A DNA stretch of 6,706 bases from UBA1822 sp963615055 (GTDB lineage: Bacteria > Bacillota > Negativicutes > Veillonellales > Dialisteraceae): contig CAVEFO010000061.1 in assembly GCA_963615055.1 (NCBI GenBank), positions 1 through 6,706 on the forward strand. The letters are read 5' to 3'. How positions within the stretch are numbered: the first letter of the stretch is position 1; each line of letters begins with the position of its first letter. The position numbers and the translations under genes were made by a program. Of the stretch, positions 1 to 4,687 are shown piece by piece. Under the pieces are notes generated by a model. The model was not told the DNA's origin, searched no databases, and was given only the letters and a program-made list of their open reading frames with translations.

Positions 1-101
1 CCCGCGTAGCCCGTCAGATTTCCTTTCGCACCGACGACGCGATGACAAGGGACAACCAGCGTGATGGGATTGTGACCGACCGCACCGCCGACCGCCCGTT
101 T
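1..101 (-). pseudogene. ogt: C-terminal fragment of O6-methylguanine-DNA methyltransferase (MGMT/Ogt), 5' truncated
   Basis: The minus strand encodes KRAVGGAVGHNP, then VVPCHRVVGAKG and LTGYAG, which is the active-site region of O6-alkylguanine-DNA alkyltransferases. The alkyl-accepting cysteine of the PCHR motif is the codon at 45-47. These enzymes repair alkylated guanine by irreversible transfer of the alkyl group to that cysteine. The family's usual N-terminal part (at least 80-100 residues) should lie upstream, at higher coordinates, but homology stops at about 101. Beyond that come a T-rich tract, the tRNA-Lys terminator and an in-frame TGA at 129-131. No ATG or ribosome binding site is present; only TTG codons at 102-113 could serve as starts. 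The 3' end lies outside the window. I read it as a truncated remnant. An assembly join or a genomic rearrangement next to the tRNA is also possible. Confidence 0.75.
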
Positions 102-111
102 CAAACACAAC

Positions 112-144
112 AAAAAAATCCGAAGCCATCACGACTTCGGATTT
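112..144 (-). terminator. Rho-independent terminator of tRNA-Lys
   Basis: A perfect 10-bp stem (116-125 with 135-144) surrounds a 9-nt loop. On the minus strand it is followed by a run of seven T. It begins 8 nt after the CCA end of the tRNA gene, as expected for a monocistronic tRNA transcript. Confidence 0.88.
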
Positions 145-151
145 CAATCTC

Positions 152-227
152 TGGTGGATGATCAGGGTCTCGAACCCCGGACACCCTGATTAAGAGTCAG
201 GTGCTCTACCAACTGAGCTAATCATCC
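152..227 (-). tRNA. tRNA-Lys (anticodon CUU)
   Basis: The minus strand folds as a full cloverleaf. The acceptor stem GGATGAT pairs with ATCATCC. The D-arm contains TAGCTCAGTTGGTAGAGC. The anticodon stem CCTGA/TCAGG encloses the loop CTCTTAA with anticodon CTT (192-194). The T-loop is GTTCGAGAC and the discriminator base is A. The 3' CCA is encoded (152-154). It reads AAG codons. It has its own promoter and terminator, so it is probably transcribed alone. Confidence 0.97.
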
Positions 228-241
228 GTTCGACGAATGCC

Positions 242-270
242 ATTGTATCATGCGAGTCGTTAGGTGTCAA
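242..270 (-). promoter_or_regulatory. Sigma-A-type promoter of tRNA-Lys
   Basis: On the minus strand there is a perfect -35 box TTGACA (265-270), a 17-nt spacer and a -10 box TACAAT (242-247, one mismatch). It lies 14 nt before the first base of the mature tRNA. Near-consensus strength is typical of stable-RNA promoters. Confidence 0.88.
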
Positions 271-279
271 GCGTTTTCC

Positions 280-321
280 GCCGTCCACCATCCGGCGTCC
301 GTTTGCCGTTTACTATCCGGC
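280..321. repeat. Two imperfect 17-bp direct repeats, period 25 bp
   Basis: The units 280-296 and 305-321 share the form GCCGTnnACnATCCGGC with three mismatches between them. Each unit is bounded by GCCG and CGGC, so it could form a weak 4-bp stem. They lie between the tRNA promoter and the end of the desulfidase gene. The rest of 322-391 shows no gene and no clear terminator. Confidence 0.6.
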
Positions 322-391
322 CTATCTCTATGGCTTTATCATTTCCCGCACACAGTCAATGATCAACGAAAAGTAATCGGCAGCGCCTTTT

Positions 392-1681
392 TCACTTTGC
401 CTTATCCAGCATAATATCTAATATAACCCGATCCGTCTCCACCATACCGGGAATGCTGACGCGACCCATATTGCGAATACAATCTTCCGGCGTCTCCGCC
501 ACGATCCCGTCGCTTAGACGGATAACGGCGCCTTGCATAGCCAGCATCGCACTCATGAGACCGCCGGCTGCCGCGGTTGCCAATTTCAATCCGCAGCCGA
601 CTTTGCCGCCGTCGCAGATAATCCCCGTGATATCGCCGGCCATATTGCGGATGGCGCCCGCGATTTCCTTGTCCCCGCCTCCCATGAGCCACGTGATGGC
701 CGCCGAAGCAGCCGGAGAAGCCGCCATGGCACACGCGCAGATGGCGGAAAGCTTCCCGACATACGAATTGATATATTCATTCAAAAGATGCGCAAAAGCG
801 AGCGCCTTCACCGTCATCTCACGACTCGCGCCGAACTCTTTCGCCGCCTCCGCCACAGGCAAAATCACGGCGACCCCTTTCGAGCCGGAACCCGCCGAGC
901 TCATGACCGCATACGGACACCCGTCCAGCCGTCCCTCCGTCGCACCGGAAACTTTTCGCATCACACGGCCGAGCAAATCATTTCCGAGAATGCGGCTGTT
1001 TTCCGGATGCATCGCCTTGGAAATCCCGACCCCGACCCCCGGCGTCGTCATGCTGTAAAGCACCGCCGATTCATTCATGCGGACGCCGTCTTCCATGAAA
1101 GACAATTCCTCTTCCGTCGCCGAATCGACCAACGCGCGGATTTCGGAAATTTTCATCTCGCGCAATTTCGCAAGGAGCGGATCTTGCGCCTTGACCCCGG
1201 CTTCCTGTTTCCGCAAAATCTTCCCATTCGCACGCGTCAAAATGATATTGGCATGAGAAACGGCGATGACCGATTCGCCCGTCCCCGTCGTCGTTTCCAC
1301 GCGACATTCCACATAGACCCCCTGCCGCGATTTATCGATATCGACGGAAACGCCGCCCGCCGCGACGAGCGCTTTCGCTTTTTCGGAAACACCCGGCGTG
1401 ATGGCTTGCAACAATTCGAGCCCTTTCTCCGGATTTTGAAGAAACGCGCCGAGCGCCGCCGCATACGGAATCCCGACCGCGTCAAAATTCGGAATCCCGA
1501 CCGCCATCCCGTTTTTGTAAATATTTCCGCTGACCATCAAATCGATTTTTTGAACCTCGCCGCCCACAGCCTTCGCCGCATCCGCCGCCGCCAGCGCCAC
1601 TGCGACCGGCTCCGTACACCCGAAAGCCGGCACCACATTCCGGCGCAACATAGAAATCATTTCTTCTTTTGTCAAACCCAT
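392..1681 (-). CDS. cyuA: UPF0597 / L-cysteine desulfidase-like protein (CyuA, formerly YhaM)
   Basis: This is a cytosolic 429-aa protein, the usual length for the UPF0597 family, related to serine dehydratase alpha-type iron-sulfur lyases. Characterised relatives release sulfide and ammonia from L-cysteine, giving pyruvate. Near the N-terminus is the conserved PAFGCTEPVAVAL (Cys22). The centre has MTTPGVGVGI (about 211-220) and SSAGSGSKGV (about 261-270). Cysteines at about 315, 317, 356 and 363 (SAICACAMAASP, IICDGGKVGCG) are good candidates for cluster ligands. I chose the ATG at 1681 because AAAGGGG precedes it by about 9 nt and the protein then begins MGLTKEEM at the expected family start. 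The same frame stays open up to an ATG at 1765, which I regard as leader sequence. No transporter gene of the CyuP type is adjacent. The substrate could be another amino acid such as serine; that rests on family knowledge only. Confidence 0.9.
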   Translation of the reverse strand: MGLTKEEMISMLRRNVVPAFGCTEPVAVALAAADAAKAVGGEVQKIDLMVSGNIYKNGMAVGIPNFDAVGIPYAAALGAFLQNPEKGLELLQAITPGVSEKAKALVAAGGVSVDIDKSRQGVYVECRVETTTGTGESVIAVSHANIILTRANGKILRKQEAGVKAQDPLLAKLREMKISEIRALVDSATEEELSFMEDGVRMNESAVLYSMTTPGVGVGISKAMHPENSRILGNDLLGRVMRKVSGATEGRLDGCPYAVMSSAGSGSKGVAVILPVAEAAKEFGASREMTVKALAFAHLLNEYINSYVGKLSAICACAMAASPAASAAITWLMGGGDKEIAGAIRNMAGDITGIICDGGKVGCGLKLATAAAGGLMSAMLAMQGAVIRLSDGIVAETPEDCIRNMGRVSIPGMVETDRVILDIMLDKAK

Positions 1682-1794
1682 CAGACCCGACCCCTTTCTT
1701 TTCGAGAGCATAAAAAAATCGAAATGCACCAAAAGAACACTCCGACCCGGCGCCTCCGTCGCCACCGCTTATGAACTATTTCCTTCTTTATCTA

Positions 1795-1825
1795 ATTATA
1801 ATACCATATTACTTTACGCTTTCAA
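1795..1825 (-). promoter_or_regulatory. Probable promoter of the desulfidase gene
   Basis: On the minus strand there is a consensus -10 box TATAAT (1795-1800) and a -35-like TTGAAA (1820-1825) with a longish 19-nt spacer. Transcription would start near 1788, leaving a leader of about 105 nt before the start codon at 1681. The leader has a GC-rich self-complementary stretch around 1748-1765 but no riboswitch that I recognise. The promoter lies directly against the phage remnant, so it marks the host/prophage boundary. Confidence 0.6.
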
Positions 1826-1829
1826 ACGT

Positions 1830-2292
1830 TTACAAATCAATCGCAATTTCCTGCATAGCCATCTGTTTTGTGTATTCGGCTTCCCTGTCTTTGGCCGCTT
1901 TTTGTAAATCCGCTATCTGTTTCTGAAAGTCTGCGTCGCTTTCGTGCTGTTTCCGGGGGAAGCACCGCCGGCATCGTTATCTGATTTTGCGAGAAGCATC
2001 ATGGAGCAAGACAAGGAAAAAGGCGACGCAAATAGTGACCCCTATTTAAGGAGCCTTTTGACGCCGGATTGCGCCATGATGCCGCAAAATCAGATTCTTC
2101 GATGCCGGCGGCGCTTCCCCAAGTTTCTTCCAGTTCTTTTGCGGTTTTTTCGCGTTCCTCCTTTACGTGTTTCAGCTCGCCCAGCCTTTCGTTGAATTGC
2201 GCCTTCGTCACGTAGTTTTTCCCATAATCTTCAAAAACCGCCGTGACTTGCTCATCCGTCAGGCCGAGTGCCTTTAATGCTTCTTTGTCCAT
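1830..2292 (-). pseudogene. Phage scaffold protein, GP20-type, disrupted
   Basis: The start at 2292 has AAAGGAG 6 nt upstream. The N-terminus, MDKEALKALGLTDEQV followed by an FEDYGKNYV segment, matches the start of GP20-type phage scaffold proteins (internal scaffold for capsid assembly). A Glu/Lys-rich, probably coiled-coil stretch follows up to about residue 56. The reading then changes to unrelated residues and stops at 1999, giving only 97 aa. A second piece in another frame, 1830-1952, encodes 40 residues ending QEIAIDL, with QKQIADLQKAAKDREAEY inside. That is the continuation of the coiled coil. It ends in TAA far short of the roughly 180-200 aa usual for the family. The two pieces are separated by the inverted-repeat block at 1956-2120. 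The gene is therefore dead or reduced to an N-terminal peptide. The family assignment is from recalled sequence similarity. Confidence 0.7.
1956..2120. repeat. Inverted-repeat block inside the scaffold gene
   Basis: The two ends are inverted copies of each other. The left arm begins GGGGAAGCACCGCCGGCATC on the plus strand from 1957. The right arm read on the minus strand from 2120 begins GGGGAAGCGCCGCCGGCATC. Similarity continues for roughly 50-55 nt through ATCTGATTTTGCG and CATCATGG, with small gaps and substitutions. The middle (about 2013-2065) is not repeated. It sits exactly where the scaffold reading frame is broken. It could be a small inserted element, or two diverged copies of a phage gene tail brought together by inversion; both arms can encode a DFA..SIM.Q-like peptide. 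No clean target duplication is visible. Confidence 0.75.
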
Positions 2293-2377
2293 GTTGCGCT
2301 CCTTTCGCTGTTTTACGTCATTACCATTGACATTGTGCGTCCCCGTTCTTTTACGCCTGCGGTTCCGGAAAGGCAAT

Positions 2378-2399
2378 AAAAAAACACCGCGAAGGTGTT
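2378..2399 (-). terminator. Rho-independent terminator downstream of the small-gene series
   Basis: On the minus strand AACACC pairs with GGTGTT around a 5-nt loop and is followed by a run of T (2378-2384). It lies after the 52-aa gene at 2442-2600 and about 85 nt before the scaffold start, so it would separate the small genes from the scaffold gene. Confidence 0.75.
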
Positions 2400-2415
2400 C
2401 TTATTCTGTTTTAGC

Positions 2416-2452
2416 CCAAACGGGCATAAAAATACCACGGCTTAACCGTGGT
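2416..2452 (-). repeat. Palindromic element, copy R1
   Basis: This 37-bp copy is identical to R2 (2909-2945). The 7-bp stem ACCACGG/CCGTGGT surrounds the loop CTTAA. Read on the minus strand it continues ATTTTTATGCCCGTTTGG. The TAA of the upstream 52-aa gene lies in the loop (2442-2444). The stem plus ATTTTTAT could act as a weak terminator or an mRNA 3' protector. Confidence 0.85.
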
Positions 2453-2600
2453 TATGTTGATCTTTCTTATTAGCCTCTTCTTCCTGCCGTTGCTCTCTCA
2501 GTATTTCTAGAATATCTTCAAGAATGGCGAGTTCTTCTTCGACGGTCTTAGGGCTGTCGTCAAGAATCCATTCTCTTTTCTTTTTGGCTACTTTTTCCAT
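2442..2600 (-). CDS. Small hypothetical phage protein, MEKV family copy 2 (52 aa)
   Basis: This is a charged, probably helical 52-aa protein that starts MEKVAKKKREWILDD and continues SPKTVEEELAILEDIL. It is a clear paralogue of the 51-aa protein at 3217-3372: both share MEKV, EWILDD and PKT followed by an acidic helix. The paralogy is the main evidence that both are translated genes. AAAGGA lies 7 nt before the ATG. The start overlaps the end of the 103-aa gene by 13 nt, suggesting translational coupling. The stop falls in the loop of palindrome R1. No membrane segment or known motif is seen, and the function is unknown. Confidence 0.75.
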   Translation of the reverse strand: MEKVAKKKREWILDDSPKTVEEELAILEDILEILREQRQEEEANKKDQHNHG

Positions 2601-2899
2601 GTTAGAATCCTTTCTTTTTCAAGGCTTTGCAAAACTCGTTTTACAAAAGCGCTTTTCTTCAGCCCGGTTTCTTTTCCCATTCGCCGGAAAATATCTTGTA
2701 TCCCCATCTCCGCCTTCATTCTATCATAGTTTTCTGCTTTTTGTAAGGTCTCGATATGTCCCGTATTTGTGATCAGGGATATACCATTTACATTGGCAAT
2801 CCCTACTAAAGCCCTAACATCCTCCATCAAGAACGAACTCCCGCGGGGATGCAAGTCTATTTCGGTCAAAATGTTACACGCAACGTCTAAGTATGCCAT
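2588..2899 (-). CDS. Hypothetical phage protein (103 aa)
   Basis: The ATG at 2899 follows a perfect GGAGG at 2906-2910 with 6-nt spacing; the last two bases of that site belong to palindrome R2. The protein starts MAYLDVACNILTEIDLHP, looks mixed alpha/beta in the first half, and ends in a basic helix RVLQSLEKERILTWKK. I do not recognise the family. Its 3' end, including the overlap with the MEKV gene, is duplicated as a 20-codon fossil at 3360-3422. That shows this gene pair once existed in two copies. It sits in the interval between head and scaffold genes where phages often carry small accessory genes. Confidence 0.75.
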   Translation of the reverse strand: MAYLDVACNILTEIDLHPRGSSFLMEDVRALVGIANVNGISLITNTGHIETLQKAENYDRMKAEMGIQDIFRRMGKETGLKKSAFVKRVLQSLEKERILTWKK

Positions 2900-2908
2900 T
2901 GTTTACCT

Positions 2909-2946
2909 CCAAACGGGCATAAAAATACCACGGCTTAACCGTGGTA
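2909..2946 (-). repeat. Palindromic element, copy R2
   Basis: The stem TACCACGG/CCGTGGTA is 8 bp with loop CTTAA (2926-2946), and the copy matches R1 over 37 bp. On the minus strand it follows the stop of the 68-aa gene (2950) directly. It ends in GCCCGTTTGGAGG, so the element contributes to the ribosome binding site of the next gene. Confidence 0.85.
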
Positions 2947-2949
2947 AAA

Positions 2950-3156
2950 TTAGTTTTCTTTCGGATATGGCGGGAGCCTCCCTTGCCTTTTCGCCTCAAG
3001 CAATTCCTCCGCGATAAAATCGAGCTCTTCCTCGTTCAACACACTATAGGGACTCGGTGTGATATCATCTTCACACGTGGGTGAAATTCTATCAGGTACG
3101 CTCCTGTCCAGAGGGTCAAATCCTAATTTCTTTACAATTTCTTCATGCGTAAGCAC
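2950..3156 (-). CDS. Hypothetical phage protein (68 aa, GTG start)
   Basis: The start is GTG at 3156, supported by GGAGG at 3165-3169 with 8-nt spacing. The protein is acidic and begins MLTHEEIVKKLGFDPLDR. It has a polar, Pro/Ser-containing middle and an EEELDFIAEELLEAKRQGR helix, and ends PPYPKEN. There are no Cys residues apart from one in the centre, no membrane segment, and I do not recognise the family. Palindrome R2 follows the stop without a gap, and R3 lies about 45 nt upstream of the start. Confidence 0.72.
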   Translation of the reverse strand: MLTHEEIVKKLGFDPLDRSVPDRISPTCEDDITPSPYSVLNEEELDFIAEELLEAKRQGRLPPYPKEN

Positions 3157-3199
3157 TCACCACACCTCCAATTTTACCCCAACGCTTTCAAGCTTTGGC

Positions 3200-3221
3200 T
3201 TTTACCGTGGTAAAAATCAAT
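3200..3221 (-). repeat. Palindromic element, copy R3 (short form)
   Basis: TTTTACC-GT-GGTAAAA forms a tight palindrome at 3200-3215. The stretch 3201-3221 is identical to 3423-3443 (R4). The sequence just before it (GGCTTTTACCGTG) matches the right half of R5, so R3 and R4 look like half-elements. It overlaps the stop of the 51-aa gene. Confidence 0.75.
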
Positions 3222-3372
3222 GCTTTTCTGCGTTTTTGCGGGCTTCTTTTTCTCTTTCGATATCCTCTTCGATTTCCGCCAGCCATCGTTCCATTGCTTC
3301 GCGTAGCTCCTCCGACGTTTTGGGCCTGTCATCAAGGATCCATTCTTTCCTTCTTTCTGTTACTTTTTCCAT
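3217..3372 (-). CDS. Small hypothetical phage protein, MEKV family copy 1 (51 aa)
   Basis: This 51-aa protein starts MEKVTERRKEWILDD, continues RPKTSEELREAMERWL and ends in a very charged helix (EEDIEREKEARKNAEKH). It is a paralogue of the 52-aa protein at 2442-2600. The N-terminal half is conserved while the helix has diverged, as expected for two genes kept under selection and unlike chance open frames. AAAGGGG lies 8 nt before the ATG. Upstream is a fossil of the gene that precedes the other copy, so the whole pair was duplicated. The function is unknown. Confidence 0.75.
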   Translation of the reverse strand: MEKVTERRKEWILDDRPKTSEELREAMERWLAEIEEDIEREKEARKNAEKH

Positions 3373-3422
3373 GTTGTGAGCCCCTTTCTTTCAAAGTTTT
3401 GCAAGACTTGTTTTATAACAAC
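3360..3422 (-). pseudogene. 20-codon 3' fossil of a homologue of the 103-aa gene
   Basis: The minus-strand frame reads VVIKQVLQNFERKGLTTWKK and stops, matching AFVKRVLQSLEKERILTWKK at the end of the 103-aa protein (9 of 20 residues identical, same length, same overlap with the following MEKV start). The match ends at 3422, exactly at the edge of palindrome R4 (3423). The rest of the gene is missing, and the 68-aa gene at 3439-3645 lies there instead. Confidence 0.72.
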
Positions 3423-3443
3423 TTTACCGTGGTAAAAATCAAT
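3423..3443 (-). repeat. Palindromic element, copy R4 (short form)
   Basis: TTTACC-GT-GGTAAA is palindromic at 3423-3436, and the full 21 bp are identical to R3. It overlaps the stop of the 68-aa gene at 3439 and forms the boundary to the fossil at 3360-3422. Confidence 0.75.
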
Positions 3444-3645
3444 CATTCTGATTGAAAATCTGATCCCATACTCTCTGGAATTTTGCGCCCTCGTCATCCA
3501 GCATATCACCGTTTGCAAGAATGTTGTCAACGATAACGTCATTAGCGGCGTCAAGTACCGCCTGTACATCGTCTGCCTCTACAAGTTCACGAACGTTAGG
3601 GATATGCTTCTCTAGTACGTCTATTTGTTCTTGTGTGATAATCAT
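3439..3645 (-). CDS. Acidic hypothetical phage protein (68 aa)
   Basis: The protein starts MIITQEQIDVLEKHIPNV and continues RELVEADDVQAVLDAANDVI, ending with the segment VWDQIFNQND. It is strongly acidic and probably all-helical, with no Cys, signal peptide or membrane segment. GAAGAAGG lies about 8 nt before the ATG at 3645. It resembles the small uncharacterised proteins found between head and scaffold genes of Firmicutes phages, but I cannot name a family. It ends inside palindrome R4. Confidence 0.7.
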   Translation of the reverse strand: MIITQEQIDVLEKHIPNVRELVEADDVQAVLDAANDVIVDNILANGDMLDDEGAKFQRVWDQIFNQND

Positions 3646-3703
3646 CTCTTTCGCCTTCTTCCCGCATGCTCAGGATTTGCCTGTATAAGCTTTCCTGCGT
3701 TCC

Positions 3704-3742
3704 TCCTATCGGGCATAAAAATACCACGGCTTTTACCGTGAT
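3704..3742 (-). repeat. Palindromic element, copy R5
   Basis: The left half (GGGCATAAAAATACCACGG) matches R1 and R2, and the right half (GGCTTTTACCGTG) matches R3. The stem TACCACGG/CCGTGATA contains one mismatch. Read on the minus strand it ends GCCCGATAGGAGG, but no ATG, GTG or TTG lies at the right distance after that ribosome binding site. The remaining 3646-3701 has no supported gene. Confidence 0.75.
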
Positions 3743-3751
3743 AGTAATGAT

Positions 3752-3997
3752 TTAGCGTATCCCGTAATCCTCTATATCCGGCAAAATCTCTTCCAGCGTT
3801 TTACCGTCATATAACTTTACGGAAAAGACATCATCTATACTATGCGCAATATAGTCTGTATCTCCGTACCACATAGTGAGACAATTCTCCCCGTTCGGGT
3901 CAATCCCACAATGTTTATTTTTGTACTCAAATCCGTAGCACATCGCGCAATAATCACAATCTGCTAAATCTTTTTCAATCCGCGCTCTCGTAATCAT
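3752..3997 (-). CDS. Cys-rich hypothetical phage protein (81 aa)
   Basis: The ATG at 3997 overlaps the stop of the upstream gene as ATGA, indicating translational coupling. The protein starts MITRARIEKDLADCDYCAMC and has a cluster of five cysteines (about 14, 17, 20, 30 and 39) plus one His, which could bind a metal. The second half is acidic (MWYGDTDYIAHSIDDVF, then LEEILPDIEDYGIR). I do not recognise a family. Its coupling to the His-rich protein suggests that the two act together or are needed in similar amounts. Confidence 0.75.
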   Translation of the reverse strand: MITRARIEKDLADCDYCAMCYGFEYKNKHCGIDPNGENCLTMWYGDTDYIAHSIDDVFSVKLYDGKTLEEILPDIEDYGIR

Positions 3998-4452
3998 AAT
4001 TTTTCACCCATCGCCCGTCTGATATAATCGGGAATTTCCTCGGCGTTTCCATGTCTGTTTCCCTTATTTGCTTTCTCGGAATAATACCAGTGGCAATGCT
4101 CCCCGTGCGTCCCAAATGCAGCTTCCGCTTTATGCCCGTGGTCATTATCTGAAACTTGGAAATATAGATCTCCGTTTTCGTCGTAGAAGTTCCATGATTT
4201 CCCGCCTTTTGCCGCCTCTATCTCTTCTATTGAGAGAGGTTCGCCTTTAGCAAACGATTTTCTTTTCTTTATTATACCACGTTCTAAGTCATGAAGCGCA
4301 AAAATCTTTTCCCGCTCCGTTTCTCGTATAATGTATTCTATTCGTGTGTTTTCTTTGACTTTTAGCGGGTTAGTAGCTTTCGAAGCGACGTTTTTCATCT
4401 TCACCGCCTCGCTATCACTCCCGTACTTTTCTTTCCATTCCTTGAAAGTCAT
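3994..4452 (-). CDS. His-rich phage head-region protein (152 aa)
   Basis: The N-terminus (MTFKEWKEKYGSDSEAVKMK) resembles the linker or C-terminal part of Firmicutes phage minor head proteins. The second half has FYDENGDLYFQVSDNDHGH followed by FGTHGEHCHWYY. The residues H105, H107, H116, H119, C120 and H121 look like a possible metal site. I recall similar DHG...GxHGEHxHxY motifs in small proteins from phage head modules, without an assigned activity. The start at 4452 has only a weak GAGGGA about 10 nt upstream. The same frame is open for 16 further codons upstream and is then closed by TGA, so the gene may be the surviving 3' part of a longer head gene. The stop overlaps the next start. 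Confidence 0.7.
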   Translation of the reverse strand: MTFKEWKEKYGSDSEAVKMKNVASKATNPLKVKENTRIEYIIRETEREKIFALHDLERGIIKKRKSFAKGEPLSIEEIEAAKGGKSWNFYDENGDLYFQVSDNDHGHKAEAAFGTHGEHCHWYYSEKANKGNRHGNAEEIPDYIRRAMGEKL

Positions 4453-4624
4453 CGGCGGCGCGTCCCTCGTCCGGCTCGCCTTGCCCGTACATTTCGAATT
4501 ATTTCATCTGCGCCTCCATCTCTTTTGGGATACGCGCCTCCTTTCCGTTGCATTTCCTTTGACACGCAAGATGTATTCCATTCTTCCCTGCGCAGCAACA
4601 AGTTTTTGAAACTTTTGTAAGAAA
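4453..4624. other. Prophage/host junction with broken reading frames
   Basis: No intact gene is visible here. On the minus strand one frame reads ARIPKEMEAQMK, meets TAA at 4499-4501, and continues as MYGQGEPDEGRAADD and so on to a stop at 4415, overlapping the His-rich gene. This could be the decayed tail of an upstream phage gene, but the evidence is weak. An imperfect palindrome (ACAAGTTT-ttg-AAACTTTTGT, 4598-4618) lies just upstream of the plus-strand promoter and could be an operator. The phage remnant must end somewhere in this stretch. Confidence 0.4.
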
Positions 4625-4653
4625 TTGATTTTACGGGGACGCGATTTTATAAT
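4625..4653 (+). promoter_or_regulatory. Promoter of the chromate-transporter pair
   Basis: The -35 box TTGATT (4625-4630), a 17-nt spacer and a consensus -10 box TATAAT (4648-4653) are present. Transcription would start near 4660, giving a leader of about 28 nt to the start codon. Confidence 0.8.
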
Positions 4654-4687
4654 AGAGGATAGATGCGGTGCACAGAAAGGAGAAAAC

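Noticed and set aside
533..1774. Long plus-strand open frame (413 codons) opposite the desulfidase gene
   Set aside because: Its Arg/His-rich translation is typical of the antisense of a GC-rich gene. The minus-strand frame has clear family motifs and a ribosome binding site.
1682..1795. Riboswitch or T-box in the desulfidase leader
   Set aside because: No T-box sequence, no recognisable aptamer core and no terminator or antiterminator pair was found by eye.
1944..2195. Plus-strand 83-codon frame through the inverted-repeat block
   Set aside because: It has no ribosome binding site, is antisense to the scaffold coding sequence for half its length, and arises because the block is inverted. 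Part of it may encode a displaced phage tail peptide, but it is not a gene.
3439..3569. Minus-strand frame continuing upstream of the fossil at 3360-3422 as one 69-aa protein
   Set aside because: The part above 3422 is the 68-aa gene read in another frame. Only the last 20 codons show homology, so it is a fossil and not a fused gene.
2416..3742. CRISPR array or integron cassette array
   Set aside because: The repeats are few, irregularly spaced (about 200-500 bp) and of unequal length, and genes lie between them. There is no cas gene or integrase and no attC-type conserved ends (GTTRRRY/RYYYAAC), so neither system is supported.
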